Assembly: GCA_946699065.1 (NCBI GenBank)
Contig: CAMPDV010000013.1
Coordinates: forward strand, 1,116,001-1,180,000
Reading direction: 5' to 3'
Length of the DNA: 64,000 nucleotides
Origin: Loxodes magnus
Taxonomy: Eukaryota > Ciliophora > Karyorelictea > Loxodida > Loxodidae
Shown: positions 12,622 to 25,800 of the stretch, in pieces
Numbering within the stretch: position 1 is the first letter of the stretch
Layout of the letters: every line of letters starts with the position of its first letter
The notes under the pieces: generated by a model
Seen by the model: the letters and a program-made list of their open reading frames with translations, nothing else
What the model was told of the DNA's origin: nothing
The model's database searches: none
Position numbers and translations under genes: made by a program

Positions 12622-13498
12622 TCAAGAAATGAACACCGGCTCTGTGGCATCTGTATTAGTTTCACATCTTGAATTGATATTCCTGTCAATTTTTCTTTTA
12701 AATTGCATTTTCCCTCTTTTCTTAGAAGCGATTGGAGAATTAATTTGCAAAATGTCAATCATTTTCCCATTTTTATCAAGTATCATAAAAGGAATTGCTT
12801 CATGTGCTCTTGGTAAGCAACTTGTAGGTCTTTTTAATTTTTTTACAGATTTAGAATTACTGCTTTATGCCTAATTATATTGTCTATAGTTCGCTCCTTA
12901 TTTCAAATTCCTTTATTACCTTTCAAATTCATAAGCTAAAAGTTATTATTCAAATTTCTATGCTCTAGAAACAGACCCGCCTTAATTCTGTTTAATTCTA
13001 ATTTTCTTCTTTTTTTCATTTTTACCTCTGAAAGATTCGCAACTTTCACCAAATTATTTATTTTCTCACAAGCTTTTATCTGATGTAGTCATATAATAAG
13101 TTTAGCTATGCTGATTATGATGCTCTTTACAAGACTCTAAATTTTCGAATTATCCATTTTTTCTTACAGGCATAACTTAAGCATAAGCTTCATCGTAAAT
13201 GATATGATTTCCTATATAGTAATAGGCTTCACTACCTGTTTTTTTGACTGATTTTCTCTATATTAAATCTTACATATAAAGGTGTTGAAACTCTTTTATC
13301 TTAAACAGTGTTATAATGATCTCTATAAGTACCTGGTCCAATCCTATTAGTTGTTCTTTATTCTAATTGCTTATATTCCCCAAATCTAGTTTATCTTCCA
13401 AAAGATCCAGTTTTGTTGGAGTTTCAGCAAGCTCTTAAAGAGTAAGGAGAAGGAGTTCGTTCTCTAGGATCTCTAAATCTTAAATCAGTTGGTCTCAT
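12622..13498 (-). CDS. Sperm-tail PG-rich (SHIPPO/ODF3-like) protein
   Basis: Model complement(join(12622..13257,13274..13498)), 286 residues, stop TGA. The first exon carries NRIGPGTYRDHYNTVQDKR, matching the sperm-tail PG-rich repeat (GPGxY) of SHIPPO/ODF3-type proteins, which associate with axonemal or cortical microtubules. The rest is basic and Ser-rich and resembles no family I know. A 16-nt intron (complement 13258-13273, GTAAGAT..ATATAG) must be removed: reading through it breaks the frame, while splicing gives a clean frame to the stop. A role in cilia or cortical microtubules is inferred from the motif alone, with a single clear repeat. Confidence 0.7.
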
Positions 13499-14587
13499 TT
13501 ATTTTAAAGCAAATAAATAATTTTAAACATTCTTATAACTAATTTACTCTTATCCTTATCTTCCTCATTTCAAACTACTAACTCTTGCTTTTATCTTTAC
13601 TTTGCTATAACTCAATAAATCACTTTTTTACAACCTTTACCTTTGCACTTAGTCTTTAAAAGACTCTTAAACCCTAGTTTCTACCTTAGCACTTTCTAAT
13701 TAAATTCTCTCTAAATATTCTTTACTAACTATATTTTAAATTACGCATATAGCTATCTTCAAATATCCTTAGACTAAATGCTATAAAGTAAATATTATGA
13801 AGCTATAAATAGAATTTAGAATTTTAAATGGTAAAAAGCTAGAAATAACCATATATAAGCATACTTTATACTAAATAATTCCATTTTTTAATATTATTAG
13901 ATATTTATATTCAACCTACTTTTCTATTTAGTAATTAGTACTTAAGCTCATAAAGTTAATATGATTCACTTAGTTAGCATATTTGCTGAAGAAGTTTATA
14001 TTATCATTTTCTATAATCATACTATCCAAATTTAAAAGTTAAGATATATGATTTAAAGTTAATAAATCAAGCTAATACTTTAGAATTTTAGCAGCCATTC
14101 CAAATGGGTTATCTTATATATGATACTCTCATTATTATGGTTAGGTAGTAATTAGTTAAAACGCAATTTAGAATACAAAGAATCTTCATATAGCTAAAGT
14201 TTAAATGACTTCTCATTTCTTTCTTATTTTAATTGCTTTCATAAAATACTACCCAGCTTCCTGCTATCAAATAAGCAAAAGTGGAAAAATCTGAATAGTT
14301 TACAGTTAAACTGTTTAAAACAAAATACTTTTGAACAACAACATTTTCACTCTTCCAAACCTTATACAGTTGCTTATTTATAAATTATATATAATAGATC
14401 AATAGTAGATAGGGAATATGATGAAATAATATGTCTATCTTTAATAAACTTTAAGGAAATTGAATCTAGAAATTCTGTAAGCAATGCAGTAGAACTATAA
14501 AAGTTTTAATAACTACGAGTAACATAGAATAGCTGAAAGGAAGATAATAAAAAGTATAGGATTCTTTATATAATATACAAATTTAAA
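13499..14587. other. AT-rich spacer, no gene seen
   Basis: Between the start of the SHIPPO-like gene and the proposed end of the next minus-strand gene. There is no coding-like frame. Its right end would be coding only if the neighbour read through its TAA to the first in-frame TGA (complement 14399-14401). Confidence 0.55.
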
Positions 14588-15281
14588 TTAATTAACTTCA
14601 TCGGGTAATTCTTTTACCCATTCCAACAAATGATCAACTTGACTATCTATTTCAGATGCTATATCATTTTTGTTTTCTTTTTTAAAGCTTAATTCCTCTT
14701 TATGTATAGGAGGACATTTTTTAGTATTAATTGACTTTATTGAGCTAGTTTCGCTTGAAATTTCATTCTTAGTAATCTGAATTGTCTATTACTAATTAGC
14801 TGGCTTTTTATCAACTCCAAACAGTTTTTTCATTTTCAATACTCTCTGCTTATGCTCATTAATTGGTTTTAGTCTGTAATAGTAATTTAAATTCTTACTT
14901 CTGAATATTTTTAGGTCTAGGAGGGATTGGAGGTTTAGTTCTCTAGGGCTATTTGAAAGTAGTGTTCTCAACTTAATTTCATTATTTATAATAGTTTTCT
15001 ATACTATAAGGACTATTCCTTGATTTAGTACTTTCACTAACACTTCTATGACTTTTTTGATTTTAAGTTTTTTTAATAATGGGCAGTTCCGATTTAACAG
15101 ATTTTCCGCTTTTCTAGTCGTTTGAAATTATATTATTAAGCTTATATTTGTATTAGCTTTCTATATTATGTAGCTGTAAAGTATTCTCTTTCAGGGTTGG
15201 TACAATATTTCCTTATTCAATGTCTTATCTAACCTTTAAAACTTTAGCTAATTTGAATTCTTGCCATGGGCCTATATACAT
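14588..15281 (-). CDS. Unknown protein with proline-rich motif
   Basis: Model complement(join(14588..14873,14899..15281)), 222 residues, start MYIGPWQEFKLAKVLK. It has a Ser-rich middle, a PxxP-rich motif (TKPPIPPRPKNIQ) that could bind SH3-like domains, and an acidic C terminus (SEIDSQVDHLLEWVKELPDE). A 25-nt intron (complement 14874-14898, GTAAG..TACAG) restores the frame. No TGA occurs in any frame between the predicted end and 14401, and the last 50 codons use CAA, CAG and TGG but no TAA, TAG or TGA. I therefore end it at TAA 14588-14590; reading to TGA 14399-14401 would add 63 hydrophobic residues. Function unknown. Confidence 0.65.
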
Positions 15282-15903
15282 TTTAATTAATATACAACTT
15301 TCAGTTTTAATTCATGTTCAACTAATTTACATCCACATCTCCCTTGCTTCTCTTTATGCAACTATTTAGAAGTCAATACTCTTTAGTATGCTTCAGAGTT
15401 ATAAGGAAATAGAGAATTGGAATAGTGGTAAGTAATTAATTTTAAGACTTAGTAAATGAATATGCTCACTTTATAAGTTGATCCTTTATTACGTAAGCTT
15501 TAAATATAAATATTCTAGTTATATGCAAAAGATAGCTGGGAGCCTTAAAAATAATAGTAAGAGTATAATAAAAAGTATAGCTTCATTTATTTAATTAGCA
15601 TACTTAATACTTTCTTAAAGCCTAACTGTCTATATATTTATATTCAGCTTACGCTCTAATAGTTAATTACTTAGATATATTGAAGGTATTTCTAGATGAT
15701 AGTTTGCTAGCTTAGATAGACTTAAATTTATAAAGTGAAGGAAGAAGCAAGGATGTATAAGTAATAGTAAATAGGTATAAATAAGTATATGAGGTAGTTA
15801 TTTGTAATGTAAAGGATAAAAGAATAGTATATATAAGTGTAATTAAAACCAAGCGTTTAGGTGATTATCCTTAATAGCTTATTTAATATGCTTTTTAACA
15901 AAA
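15282..15903. other. Divergent intergenic region (bidirectional promoter candidate)
   Basis: AT-rich DNA between the divergent starts of the unknown protein (minus) and the Rab gene (plus). It must contain both promoters; no motif is recognisable by eye. Confidence 0.5.
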
Positions 15904-16524
15904 ATGAGCTTTTTTAAAATTTTAGTTATTGGCGAAGTGGCGACTGGAAAAACCTCTTTTGTAAACCAATTTGTGAATAAAACGTTTGATTAAACTTACA
16001 AAGCTACAATTGGGTGTGAATTTGGATTGAAAGTTTGCGAAATTAATGGTTAAGCGATTAGAATTTAGATGTGGGATATAGCTGGATAAGATAGACTTGG
16101 AGGAATTTCCAAAGTTTTTTGTCGCAATGCTAAAGGTGCTCTAATTTTATGTGATATCACTAGACCTGAAACATTAGAGTAAGTTATAAAGTGGAAAGAA
16201 TAAGTAGAAGATATTATGGGTGAAGAGAAAATACCAATGATCCTTTGTGGAAACAAATCAGATCTTCTAAGTGTTGAATAGGTATCTCAGCAGAGTTCAC
16301 TATTGAAATAGCATGCCAAAAAATCAACCATGATAGATGCCTATATAACTTCAGCAAAAACGGGTCATAATGTAAATGAAGCAGTTTAGAAATTAATCTC
16401 TACAATATTATAGAAATAATAAGAGGTTGGAACTTAGTAGAATAACACTGAAAATTTAGCTGAAGCTTTCAAAATTGAAAAGTAGAAGTCCCAGACTAAA
16501 AAGAAATAGAGTTGCTGTTCGTGA
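15904..16524 (+). CDS. Rab32-like small GTPase
   Basis: 206 residues, no intron. GTPase motifs are clear: P-loop GEVATGKT, G3 WDIAGQD, G4 NKSD and G5 TSAK. WDIAGQ with the following CDITRPETLEQVIKWKEQ is characteristic of the Rab32/38 branch, which acts on lysosome-related organelles and mitochondria-associated membranes. The C terminus is ...KKKQSCCS followed by TGA at 16522-16524. The Cys-Cys pair is the expected geranylgeranylation site, so termination at this TGA is well supported. A TAG only five codons earlier is read as Gln. The switch Gln is present (AGQD). Membrane trafficking is the expected role; the cargo cannot be inferred. Confidence 0.93.
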
Positions 16525-17389
16525 AACTTTTAATTAATTCATTTATCTATTTTAAAAAAATTTAATATCTATGGTAATTAATACAAGTAAGCAATCCTAC
16601 TACTACTCTCAAAACTTTTTATCTTATTATTAATTAAAGCTACTTTATCGAACCTTAATTTCTAACTTTCTATTAAAGAAGCAAATTTTAAAAACTAGCA
16701 CAATTTATTAACGAAAGCAGTTTTATTAATAAAGGGGTATAAAAAGATAAGTATCTAATTATATACACTATAGGTACTTTTAAATCTACCTGATTATATA
16801 AAATGTACTAGTATCACTTATATTTATATATCTAAAGGTATGAATAGATAGATTTAACTGAATGCTCATATATTACACTAACTTAATTTATTATTTATTA
16901 CAAAAAGCTTTAGTTTGTTTAATTACTTTAAATCTAAGAAAATTAAGCAAGAAATCAGATTTTATCATAGCTGATAGTATTTTCGTAAGCATTAACTAAA
17001 GAGTATTCATTTAAAATTAGCATCTTTAAAGTGATAAAAGTTATTATTTTGATTGCTATTACGAAACTTTATTAAAGCTTATAATAGTTTTATTGTATGG
17101 GTTATAGTTCCTTCTAGCTGACTTAGTATGGCTATTATGGTTTAATATATTAGAACTTAATATAATTTGATTAGATGGTAGTTAGTACATATAACTAAAA
17201 GCCTTTAAATGATATCTATGTAAGTTATATATCTCTCAGTACCTAATAGTCTTCTTTTGCAGGTTATGCTTCTAGTTTTAAGTTGCTTCCTTCTTATTAC
17301 ACTTTAGCCTATATTTGTTCTTTTGCTTTAATCCAATTTTCATAAATAGTTCTTTATTTAATTTCTTATCAATTGAAGCAAACATTAAA
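16525..17389. other. AT-rich spacer, no gene seen
   Basis: Lies between the Rab gene and the coiled-coil gene on the same strand. No coding-like frame or repeat was found. Confidence 0.55.
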
Positions 17390-20300
17390 ATGACAGACAA
17401 AGCAGAAACAGAGAAAAGATTGAATAAGCTAAAGAGATCTTAATAAGAGCAAAATACATAAGAACTAACTTTAACTCCTGAAAGTAGAACACTCTAAGAA
17501 CTAGCAAATAGCTAAATGGTAATTATATAATAGCTTCAAAGGGTAACTTCAACTTCAAATGATTTTAATTCTCAATCAAAGCATAAAGATGAAGTTAAAA
17601 ACCAACCTAAAAAATAATAAGGAGGAAAATAAAGTACTTAGTAGGTAGGAGCTGTAGAGTAAGAATTTTTAAAGCTAAAGTATGAGAATCTTCAACTTGT
17701 TAGCTAAATTGAAGATTTATAAGAGATAATTCTTAAACTTGAAAATGAAAATACCTTTCATGTTAAAACTATATAAAATTTAGTAAATCAGCTAGAAATC
17801 TTGACTAATAACAGCAATATCAAAGAATTAAACGATCTAAAAAATTAGTAGTTAGAACTGAGTTTAAGCTTTAAAAACAGCATTATAAAGTAACTTTAAG
17901 AAAAGGTTGAAAGCTTAGAAACTACAAAAACTGAGGATTAAGTTTCAAAAATTAGAGTATCGTAGCTTGAGTAATAAATTTTGAACTATAAGAAATAAAT
18001 TATATAATGTAACCAAAATGATCTTCTGCAAGAAATGGAAAAAATTAATATGATATAGGCAAAAAGCATTGAGAGCTTGATACATCATATTCAACTAGTA
18101 AAGTAAGAAAAAGGAAATACTACATTCAGTATTGAAAAACTTAGAAAAGCAGAAGAAAGGGAACGAAGACTGATGATTCATGTAGACGAAATTACCAAGA
18201 ACTTTAATATGATAATCAAGGAAAATAATATAGAATTTGACCGAGAAGCTGAAAAGTTTTTGCAGCTTTAGAAAAAGTTTGATGAAATGAGTAATGAGTA
18301 TAAAAACAAAATTTAAGCTCAGTAGTCAGAAATTCAAACGTTTAGGTCATAATAATCATAACCTCCTTAAAATTAGGCTAAGAAGAAACCTAATAAAAAC
18401 GCTCAAAATTAATGAAGTCCCGAAAAGCAAAAATTGCTTAACTAAGTAAAGGATCTTTTTGATGTAAATGATATTAAAGAAGCTGCTGAGAAGTGGAGAA
18501 CAGTAAGCTATATCTAGCTTGATATATAAGATATTGCAAAAAGCTACAAAATGCTAAAATAAGTTGTATTTCATCGAGAATGGGAAATTTAATAATTGAA
18601 AGCTAATAGTACTGAAAAAGAATAAAAATAGACTATTAGTAACACTAAGCCTACTACGAAAGTTCATAAAATTTAGGAGTTATAGAAATTATTGGAAGAG
18701 AAGGATGAAGAACTAAAAATTTTACATGATACTATTTAAGGTAACGGAAAATTTGAGCAGCTTCTGCTTGAAATAAAGGAACTTCAAACTTAAATAAAAA
18801 TAAGAGATAAGGATATTAAAGAGCTTCTTACTGAATTCGAAACTGTAAAATAATAACTTGACTAAGCAATTCTTAATTTAAATGCCAAAGACAAATATAT
18901 ACAACTTTTGTAAGAAAATGAGCAAATATCAAACTAACAAGGAACATCATATAACAGAAGTTAAGATGAACCTAATTCTGAAAATTTCTAAGAAGCACTT
19001 TAAGAACTTATAAGGAAAAATTAATCTCTAAGACAGGCTTTAACATAATTCCAGCAAAAAAACGAAATTCTTGAGGTGGAACTATAGAAAGTAGAATAGA
19101 TAAACAATGATAACAAGTTTCTGAAAGAAAGTAATGCTAACTTAGAAAGGCAGCATTAAAAGACATTGCAGTTACTTAATTTAAAATAAGCAGATAAGAC
19201 AAATAAAGCCATTAAGGCAGAACTAATAGGTTGTCTTAGTAGATTAAAAGAAGCAGAGAGTCATTTATAAGAGTTATGAAGAGATAGAGAGCAAAATTAT
19301 GAATTAATTAAAGAATTAAAGCTATTTAATCAAAAAATACTAAGTGATTTAGAAACTGTATAGCATAAATACAATGAAGCAAGTAAAGCTAACTTTAGTT
19401 TGATGGATGAAGTTCAATCAAAAACAGATAAAATTGAAAGTTTAACTTAGCAACTAGAAAAAGTGAAAACTGATTTATAGGATTAATAAAAAAGAAAGGA
19501 AAAGCATACTGAAAATTAGTTTCAGTAGTAAGAAGATAAAATTTAGTAACTAAAGACTGATTTGAAAAATGTTGAATACAAGAATCAGTGCTTACTTAAT
19601 GATTTGGATGATTACAAAATAATAATCTAGCAGAATTAAAGGGAAATACAAGTCTTGCAATAAAATATTAAAAGCTAAAGCGAACAGCAAATGAATCAGC
19701 GCTATTCATTATAAAGATAAATTTTGTAACTTGAGACAGAGCTAAAGCGAAATTAAGAATATGTAGATCTAAATCCTTCAAGATTGAGTCAAAATTAAGA
19801 AGTAGAAGTGATGAAATAGCTAAAGACTTAAAACGTAGAATAGAGAGATACTATTAAATACTAATAGTTGTAGATGGAAAATTTAAGAGAAATGGTATAG
19901 AAAAAAGATCAAATAATTGAAAACTAACAAATCTAGTTAGAAAGATTATAACATGATAATCCTTAGTCAATTATTCCAAGTGAAGGAAAAGAAAAACTTG
20001 AAAAAGATAAGTCAAGCAAAAGCTTAAATTAAGAAAACTTATCACTGAGACAATAATTAGAAAAACTGTACTAGTAATAAGAAGATTAAAAGCGTGAAAT
20101 TTAAGTTCTTAATAGTTAACTCAGTTAATAAAAATTGCTAAGATCTCAAACTGAAGAAGGAATAACCAGAAAATCTTTTGATTCGAATTAGAAAAGTAGA
20201 AATTCTTATGAATAAGAAGAAAGAAATGCAGTAAGCAGTTAAGGGATTTCATAAAATAAAGAAGAATGATACAAAAACTAGATAAAAGAGTTTGAGAGAA

Positions 20301-21010
20301 AACTTTAGTATCAATTTAGATAATTCTAAATAGAAAGATTGAGAAATGAATAGAGTAATCCAGATCTTAATAAAAGTTATGATAATGTAATTTTAAATAA
20401 ATAACCTTTGCCAAATGATGTTCCTTTGAACAAGAGTTTCACTATTGATGCTTAGTATTTAAACTCAAATTTTGACAGATTTTCTGATAATTTTAGCACA
20501 ACAGAAAACTACTGGAAGAATTAGCTTACATCGGTGATATAACGACTTGAGCAAAAATGCGGAATAAATGTAGATAGAAATTAGAAATTGGAAAACTAGA
20601 TACATCAATTAGATCAATAGCTTGATAAATTAATCTATAATAATAAAATAGAAAAGTAATAAGAAGATTAACCATAGGAGTAATATTGACCTCAAATCTA
20701 GAAGGATTATTAAAATTAGTTTTAAGAATTAAAGCGAAATGATTATTCGAATTAGGATTCTCCTAAATTTTCCCAATCGGTTAGTGCAAATCTATAAAAT
20801 TTTCAATCAGCTGAACGCTTGAGTTAAAATTACAAGCTGTAAAGCAATTATGAGAAACCAAGCAGTGAAAAAAGAGTTAATGAACTAATGAATTTGAGAA
20901 ATGATGCCATAAAAAAGATATATAATTCAGTATCTAATAATAAAACAATTGACCCAAAGCTTAGAACATATGTGAACGAACTTACCGAACAAATAAAGCT
21001 GTTTGAGTGA
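17390..21010 (+). CDS. Large coiled-coil protein
   Basis: 1,206 residues in one exon from MTDKAETEKRLNKLK to ...LTEQIKLFE and TGA 21008-21010. Almost the whole length is heptad-like and rich in Glu, Lys, Leu and Gln (LLEEKDEELKILHDTI, LIKELKLFNQKILSDLETV), so a long parallel coiled coil is expected. No motor, TM or globular domain is seen. A short acidic/Gln-rich low-complexity region occurs near residue 330, and the last 250 residues are less regular. In-frame TGA encodes Trp at a few sites (NQWSPEKQ, EEWYKN). Ciliates use many such proteins in basal bodies, the cortex and the cytoskeleton, so that is a reasonable guess and no more. It converges with cyclin H. Confidence 0.85.
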
Positions 21011-21376
21011 TTGAATTATACATTATTTTTTATTGAATTTTATTTAACTTCGAAAATTAGGCTAAAACTTTCTTTTTACCAAAATTAAATTTATAATAAA
21101 GTTACTAATTTGTGTACTATACATATGAACAAGTATAATCTATAACTTAAATATATTATAAAAGTTATTGAATAAATCTAAGAGATTAACCAGATAAAAA
21201 ATTAATAGGCACTGAGAAATTTATCTTGGATCTGCTTCGCTTAACTTTTTTGGATTCAAACAATTTTTTAATTGAATTATTTTTAATTTTAGCCAACTAT
21301 TTTCTTTGAGTTTAAATAGTTAAGACTGTTAAATTTAAGTATTAGGGAAAATTATAGATTTAAAATTAACATTTTA
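21011..21376. other. Short convergent spacer
   Basis: 366 AT-rich bases between the 3' ends of the coiled-coil gene and cyclin H. It holds both 3' UTRs; no gene is visible. Confidence 0.6.
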
Positions 21377-22282
21377 TCACTGAGAGAAGTTAACCATAGC
21401 CTTTTCAACCTCTTTTAAATAAGACTTAGTTTTTTTAAGTCTTTCCTAGTTTATCTAGGTTTTCAGAGCTTCTTATATTTGCTAACTAATTTTACTCAAA
21501 TTTTGCAAAATAGCTTACATTTTTTCGTTGGTAGATTAATAATTTTTTTATTCACACATTTTTTGAATGATTACTTCAATACTAAGATCTATCCTATGTT
21601 TGATTAAGGATAAATTCAAGCAAGAAAGAGCAATCAAACTAGGCTTGTATATAAATATAACATCACTCAGAAAACTTCGATTGCTATAGTCTATTGCCGT
21701 TGCTTGCAATTACTAAAACTGAGCTTCATCAATTATCTTGCTTGTGATTTCTAAGAACGCTTTTAAACTAGTATAAGGAGTGTAGCATCAGTATTCAAAA
21801 TTAATCCCTTTCATTATCTTAATTTCACCTTCAACAAGCTCTTCGATTTTTGTTTTACATGCTACTGCGAAATCTTATAGATTGAAAGGCTATTCCTCTA
21901 TTTTATAAGCCAAAAGAATACAAAATTTCGTTATTTTTTCAGGATCATGAAGAGTTAAATTTTTTAAGTAAAATCGCTTATAAAGTGAAAGAGCAAGTTG
22001 AAGCAGATCATCCTTCTATCAGTCTTCTTTAGTTTTGGATTTGGATAATATGCTAATCATCTTTAATAGCTAGTAATTATGTAAATTCATCATATCTTCT
22101 TCTGAAGGAGGCTTGTATTATTTCAGGTTATAAGTAGTTTAAGGAGAGACATAAGAAGGTGGATTTTCTAATCTTTCTATCTATTTATAGAAACTTCTGG
22201 TCTATTCTTGCATTTTTATCTAAAATGCTTGCTCAGTGAAAGTTCATCTTTTCTTCTAAGAAGAAGAGTCATACAAAGACAT
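21377..22282 (-). CDS. CCNH: Cyclin H (CDK-activating kinase / TFIIH subunit)
   Basis: 301 residues, single exon, TGA complement(21377-21379). The N terminus MSLYDSSSQKKRWTF matches the characteristic cyclin H start (SSQKRHWTF); its Trp is a TGA codon at complement(22244-22246). A first cyclin box follows (ALSLYKRFYLKN, ITKFCILLAYKIEEQ), then EGEIKIMKGINFEYWCYTPY, which corresponds to the EXXLLXXLXFHLXVHXPY pattern of the family, then a second, more divergent box and a C-terminal coiled coil. Cyclin H pairs with CDK7 and MAT1 to phosphorylate cell-cycle CDKs and the RNA polymerase II tail. The length is close to that of other cyclin H proteins. Confidence 0.9.
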
Positions 22283-22805
22283 TTTTAGATAATTACACTA
22301 TTTCACAACTCTATATACTTATTAATCAAATTCTATTACTACTATCTAATAGCTACTTATTGATTCTGTTTAGAATTCCTGCTAGCTAAACTTTACTGAC
22401 TTATCTTAGTTAAACTAGAGACATCTGCAACTGATTTAGAATCTTATAGAATGTATTAAGCAATATGCCTTATATATTAGTAAAGGGGAAGAAGATAGTT
22501 GTCTATATAAAAGATAAATCAGTTTTAGTATATTTATGATATAATAAATACGTAATCTTAATCCCTTTGTATGGTGTATTTGGTATTTAATTCAATATTA
22601 ATATGAATAACATCTATTTCTAATTACCCTTTATCTCTATCTGAGAGTGAATATGTTACTCTTATATAGTATTTATTTTCTATATTATTAGTAGATTTAA
22701 ATTGGGTTAAGAAGAAGGAAGTGTGTATCAGTTTCAGAGTAATGAATGATTTAAATTAGGAGAGGATTTTAAAGGTCTTTAAGTTAGTAAATAAGATATT
22801 TATAA
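22283..22805. other. Divergent intergenic region
   Basis: AT-rich DNA between the divergent starts of cyclin H and the ubiquitin protease. No motif is recognised; it should contain both promoters. Confidence 0.5.
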
Positions 22806-25800
22806 ATGGAAGCTTATCTTTCTAATTCGTCTTTAAAAGAGGAAGATTTGGACTAAGTCAATTAACTAATGAAAAGTAGTAAGTTTTAAGAAGCTGAAAA
22901 AATACTTAGCACATCTATTTCTAATCAGCCTGATAGCTTTTAAATGCTTTTTTAAAGAGCTTAATGCTACAAATAATTGGGGAAATACAAATTAGCTGAA
23001 ACTGATAGTGTTAATGCTTTTGATTTGCTGAACAGATAGTAGCCTAATAGTATAAAGGATTGATTAATTAAGATGCTAAAATTGAGAATTTAAATTAGAA
23101 TGAAGCTTAAAAAGCCTTAATAGATTATAGAAGATTGTGATGAACTCAAGTAGAAGTTATAAGATGAGGAGGAGCTAATATAAATAGGCTAAATCACTAA
23201 ATAGTGGTAAAAACAGATAAAAGAAGATATGGGAGAATAAGCTTTTCATGAAGGGAAAGAGATAAAATAATCAATGAAAAAAGAAAGAGTCTTAGGTGAA
23301 TAGTATTATATAGTTGATGCTAAATGATTCTAGAATTGGTAAAACTTCCTTTTTTCTAGGTTTGAAAGTAGTTTAAGCTAAAAAGAGAATGCTGAAGATT
23401 AGGTCAATTCTCTATAAAGAACTGACTCAGTTGAAGTGATTCTATCTCCTTTACCTATAATTAGAAAATCTAGTAGTATTAGAAGCTTTGCTCATCCTGG
23501 TCCAATTGATAATACTGATTTAATACAACATAACGTGGAAAATGAAATACTGACAGATAACGATAAGAAATACGAAAGCACCAACGTTCCGTTAAAATAA
23601 TATCTATAGGAGAATATTGATTTTGTTTTAATTCCATCAAAAGAGTTTGAAAAGCTTTTAAAGAGATTTAATTGCATAGAACCAATCAAGCGTCCTGCAA
23701 TAATGTCAGAGAATGGGAATATAATTGTTGAAATCTATTTAATGAAAATATAAGCAGTCCTACTCCATAAAAACTTCCTCAATACTAAAAATGCATATGA
23801 ATCCAAAGGTCTTATAATTTAAGTACTAATTAGCAGAAAAGATAAAGCAAAAGAATTAAAGTAGAAGATTCTAAGATTCTTTAATTAGACCTAAAAAAAG
23901 TAATTGGCAATGGACTGATTACGACTATGGAAAATTAACCCTAACCAAATAAAATTAGAGTCCTTAATTGAAAGCATTAATTAGATGATGCAAGAAGCCT
24001 AGCTCTAGAAGTAAAATTAAAACTAAAAAATCCGACCAATATATGAACAAAACTTGGTACAAATTGAAGATGATATTATGCTAGAAAGGGCTGAAATAGC
24101 AAATGAGGATGTAATTATTTGCGATTTCAAGTAGTAGATAGGATATTTTTATCTAACTGATATCCCTGATTAATAATGCTTTTAATGCAAAAATCCAGCA
24201 AGACAGTTAATTGTCTGCTAAAAATGCAAGAAAATCAAATATTGCAGTGAGTAATGTTTAAACAATAACGCCAAGGAACACAAAAAAATATGCAAGAAAC
24301 CTAAAATAAAAAGAAATCCTATGTGCAATTGATTATAACTAAGCTTTCTACCTTTTGCTTGTACCTGTTGCAAATAGTAAGAAGATGATTGAGAGGACGA
24401 TGAGATTATACTCGAATTTCCTCTAGTTTGAAGTCCTAATGCAAGAAATGGAATAGTAGGATTATAGAATTTGGGAAATACTTGCTACATGAATTCAGGA
24501 TTATAATGCTTGACAGCGATAAAGGAGTTGTCTATGTATTATTTATAAGGAAATTTCCTTAAAGATATTAATTAACAAAATAAGTTTGGGACTTAGGGGA
24601 AGTTGTCTAATGTTTATACTGAGCTTTTACGAAATTTATATTCAGAGGAAGCTTCAGTTTACTCTCCGTGAGTTTTTAAACGTGCGATTGGAAGGATTAA
24701 TCCAATTTTTCAAGGACACTAGCAACATGATTCTATGGAGTTTTTAAACTGCTTGATTGATAGCTTGCACGAAGATGTTAATTAAATTACTAACAAACCT
24801 TATATTGAAGAAGTGCACATTGAAGGAAAGTCTGATTAAGAATCAGCCTAAGAATCATGAAATAACCACAAAATGAGAAACAAATCAAAAATAGTAGATA
24901 TTCTACATGGATAGATTAAATCAACTATCACATGCAATTAATGCTAAAAAATCTCTATAAGATTTGAACCTTTTAGCATTCTGCCTGTTCCCATTCCTAA
25001 TCTTTCTTAGTTTCAAATATTCGTTTATTTCGTAAGTAATGTTCTTTCAGCTCTTCCATTAAAGACAGCAGTAGTACTATAAGGTGATAGCAGAATAGCC
25101 TAGTTAAAGTAATAGATAAAGTAAACGCTCGATTTGTCTTAAAACATTAAGCTTGAAATAGTTGCTTTGAAATTGATGAAGTTCTAATGTATTTGCTAAG
25201 ACAATTCCTATGTAGAATAATACAAAAATTCACTCGTTTTCGCATATTAGCTTGCAGATGATTACTCTTCCACTGATTATGTATCTATAAGAGTAAAGGT
25301 TCACTAATAGCTAAATAAGCAAAAAGACGCAAATAAAAGTTCAAAGTCTGTGTCATATCCTAGAATTTTTTGATTTAAGAACAATACTACCTGCAGAGAT
25401 GTCTCAATTAAAATTTTTACTTACTTCTATGGAGTATGAAATGAGTCAAAGCAAGATAATATATGAAAATAAGGGAATTTTTAGTAAATGGAGAAGGTAT
25501 TTAAATAAAAGTTTATTGACAATGAAAACTAAAAGTACTATAGCTTAAACATTATAAACAGCTCAGGAGTTACTACTAAAAAATGTTTTCAGAAGTAAAA
25601 AAAAATGGCATGCGATTTTTGCTATAGAATTGATTGCAAAAAATGTCCGTTTCCTTCGCTAACTGAAATGCCTATTTAAGAATGTATAAGTAGAGCAAAG
25701 TCATTTCAGAAGCCTTTCAGACTGGTATTAGAATGAGATTACATGATAAAGGACAGTTCTATTATGAGTCTAGATTTTCTTAATTAATATGAAGATCATA

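Noticed and set aside
12629-12874. Plus-strand hydrophobic 81-residue frame
   Set aside because: It is the antisense shadow of the SHIPPO-like gene, whose minus-strand frame is intact and spliced consistently.
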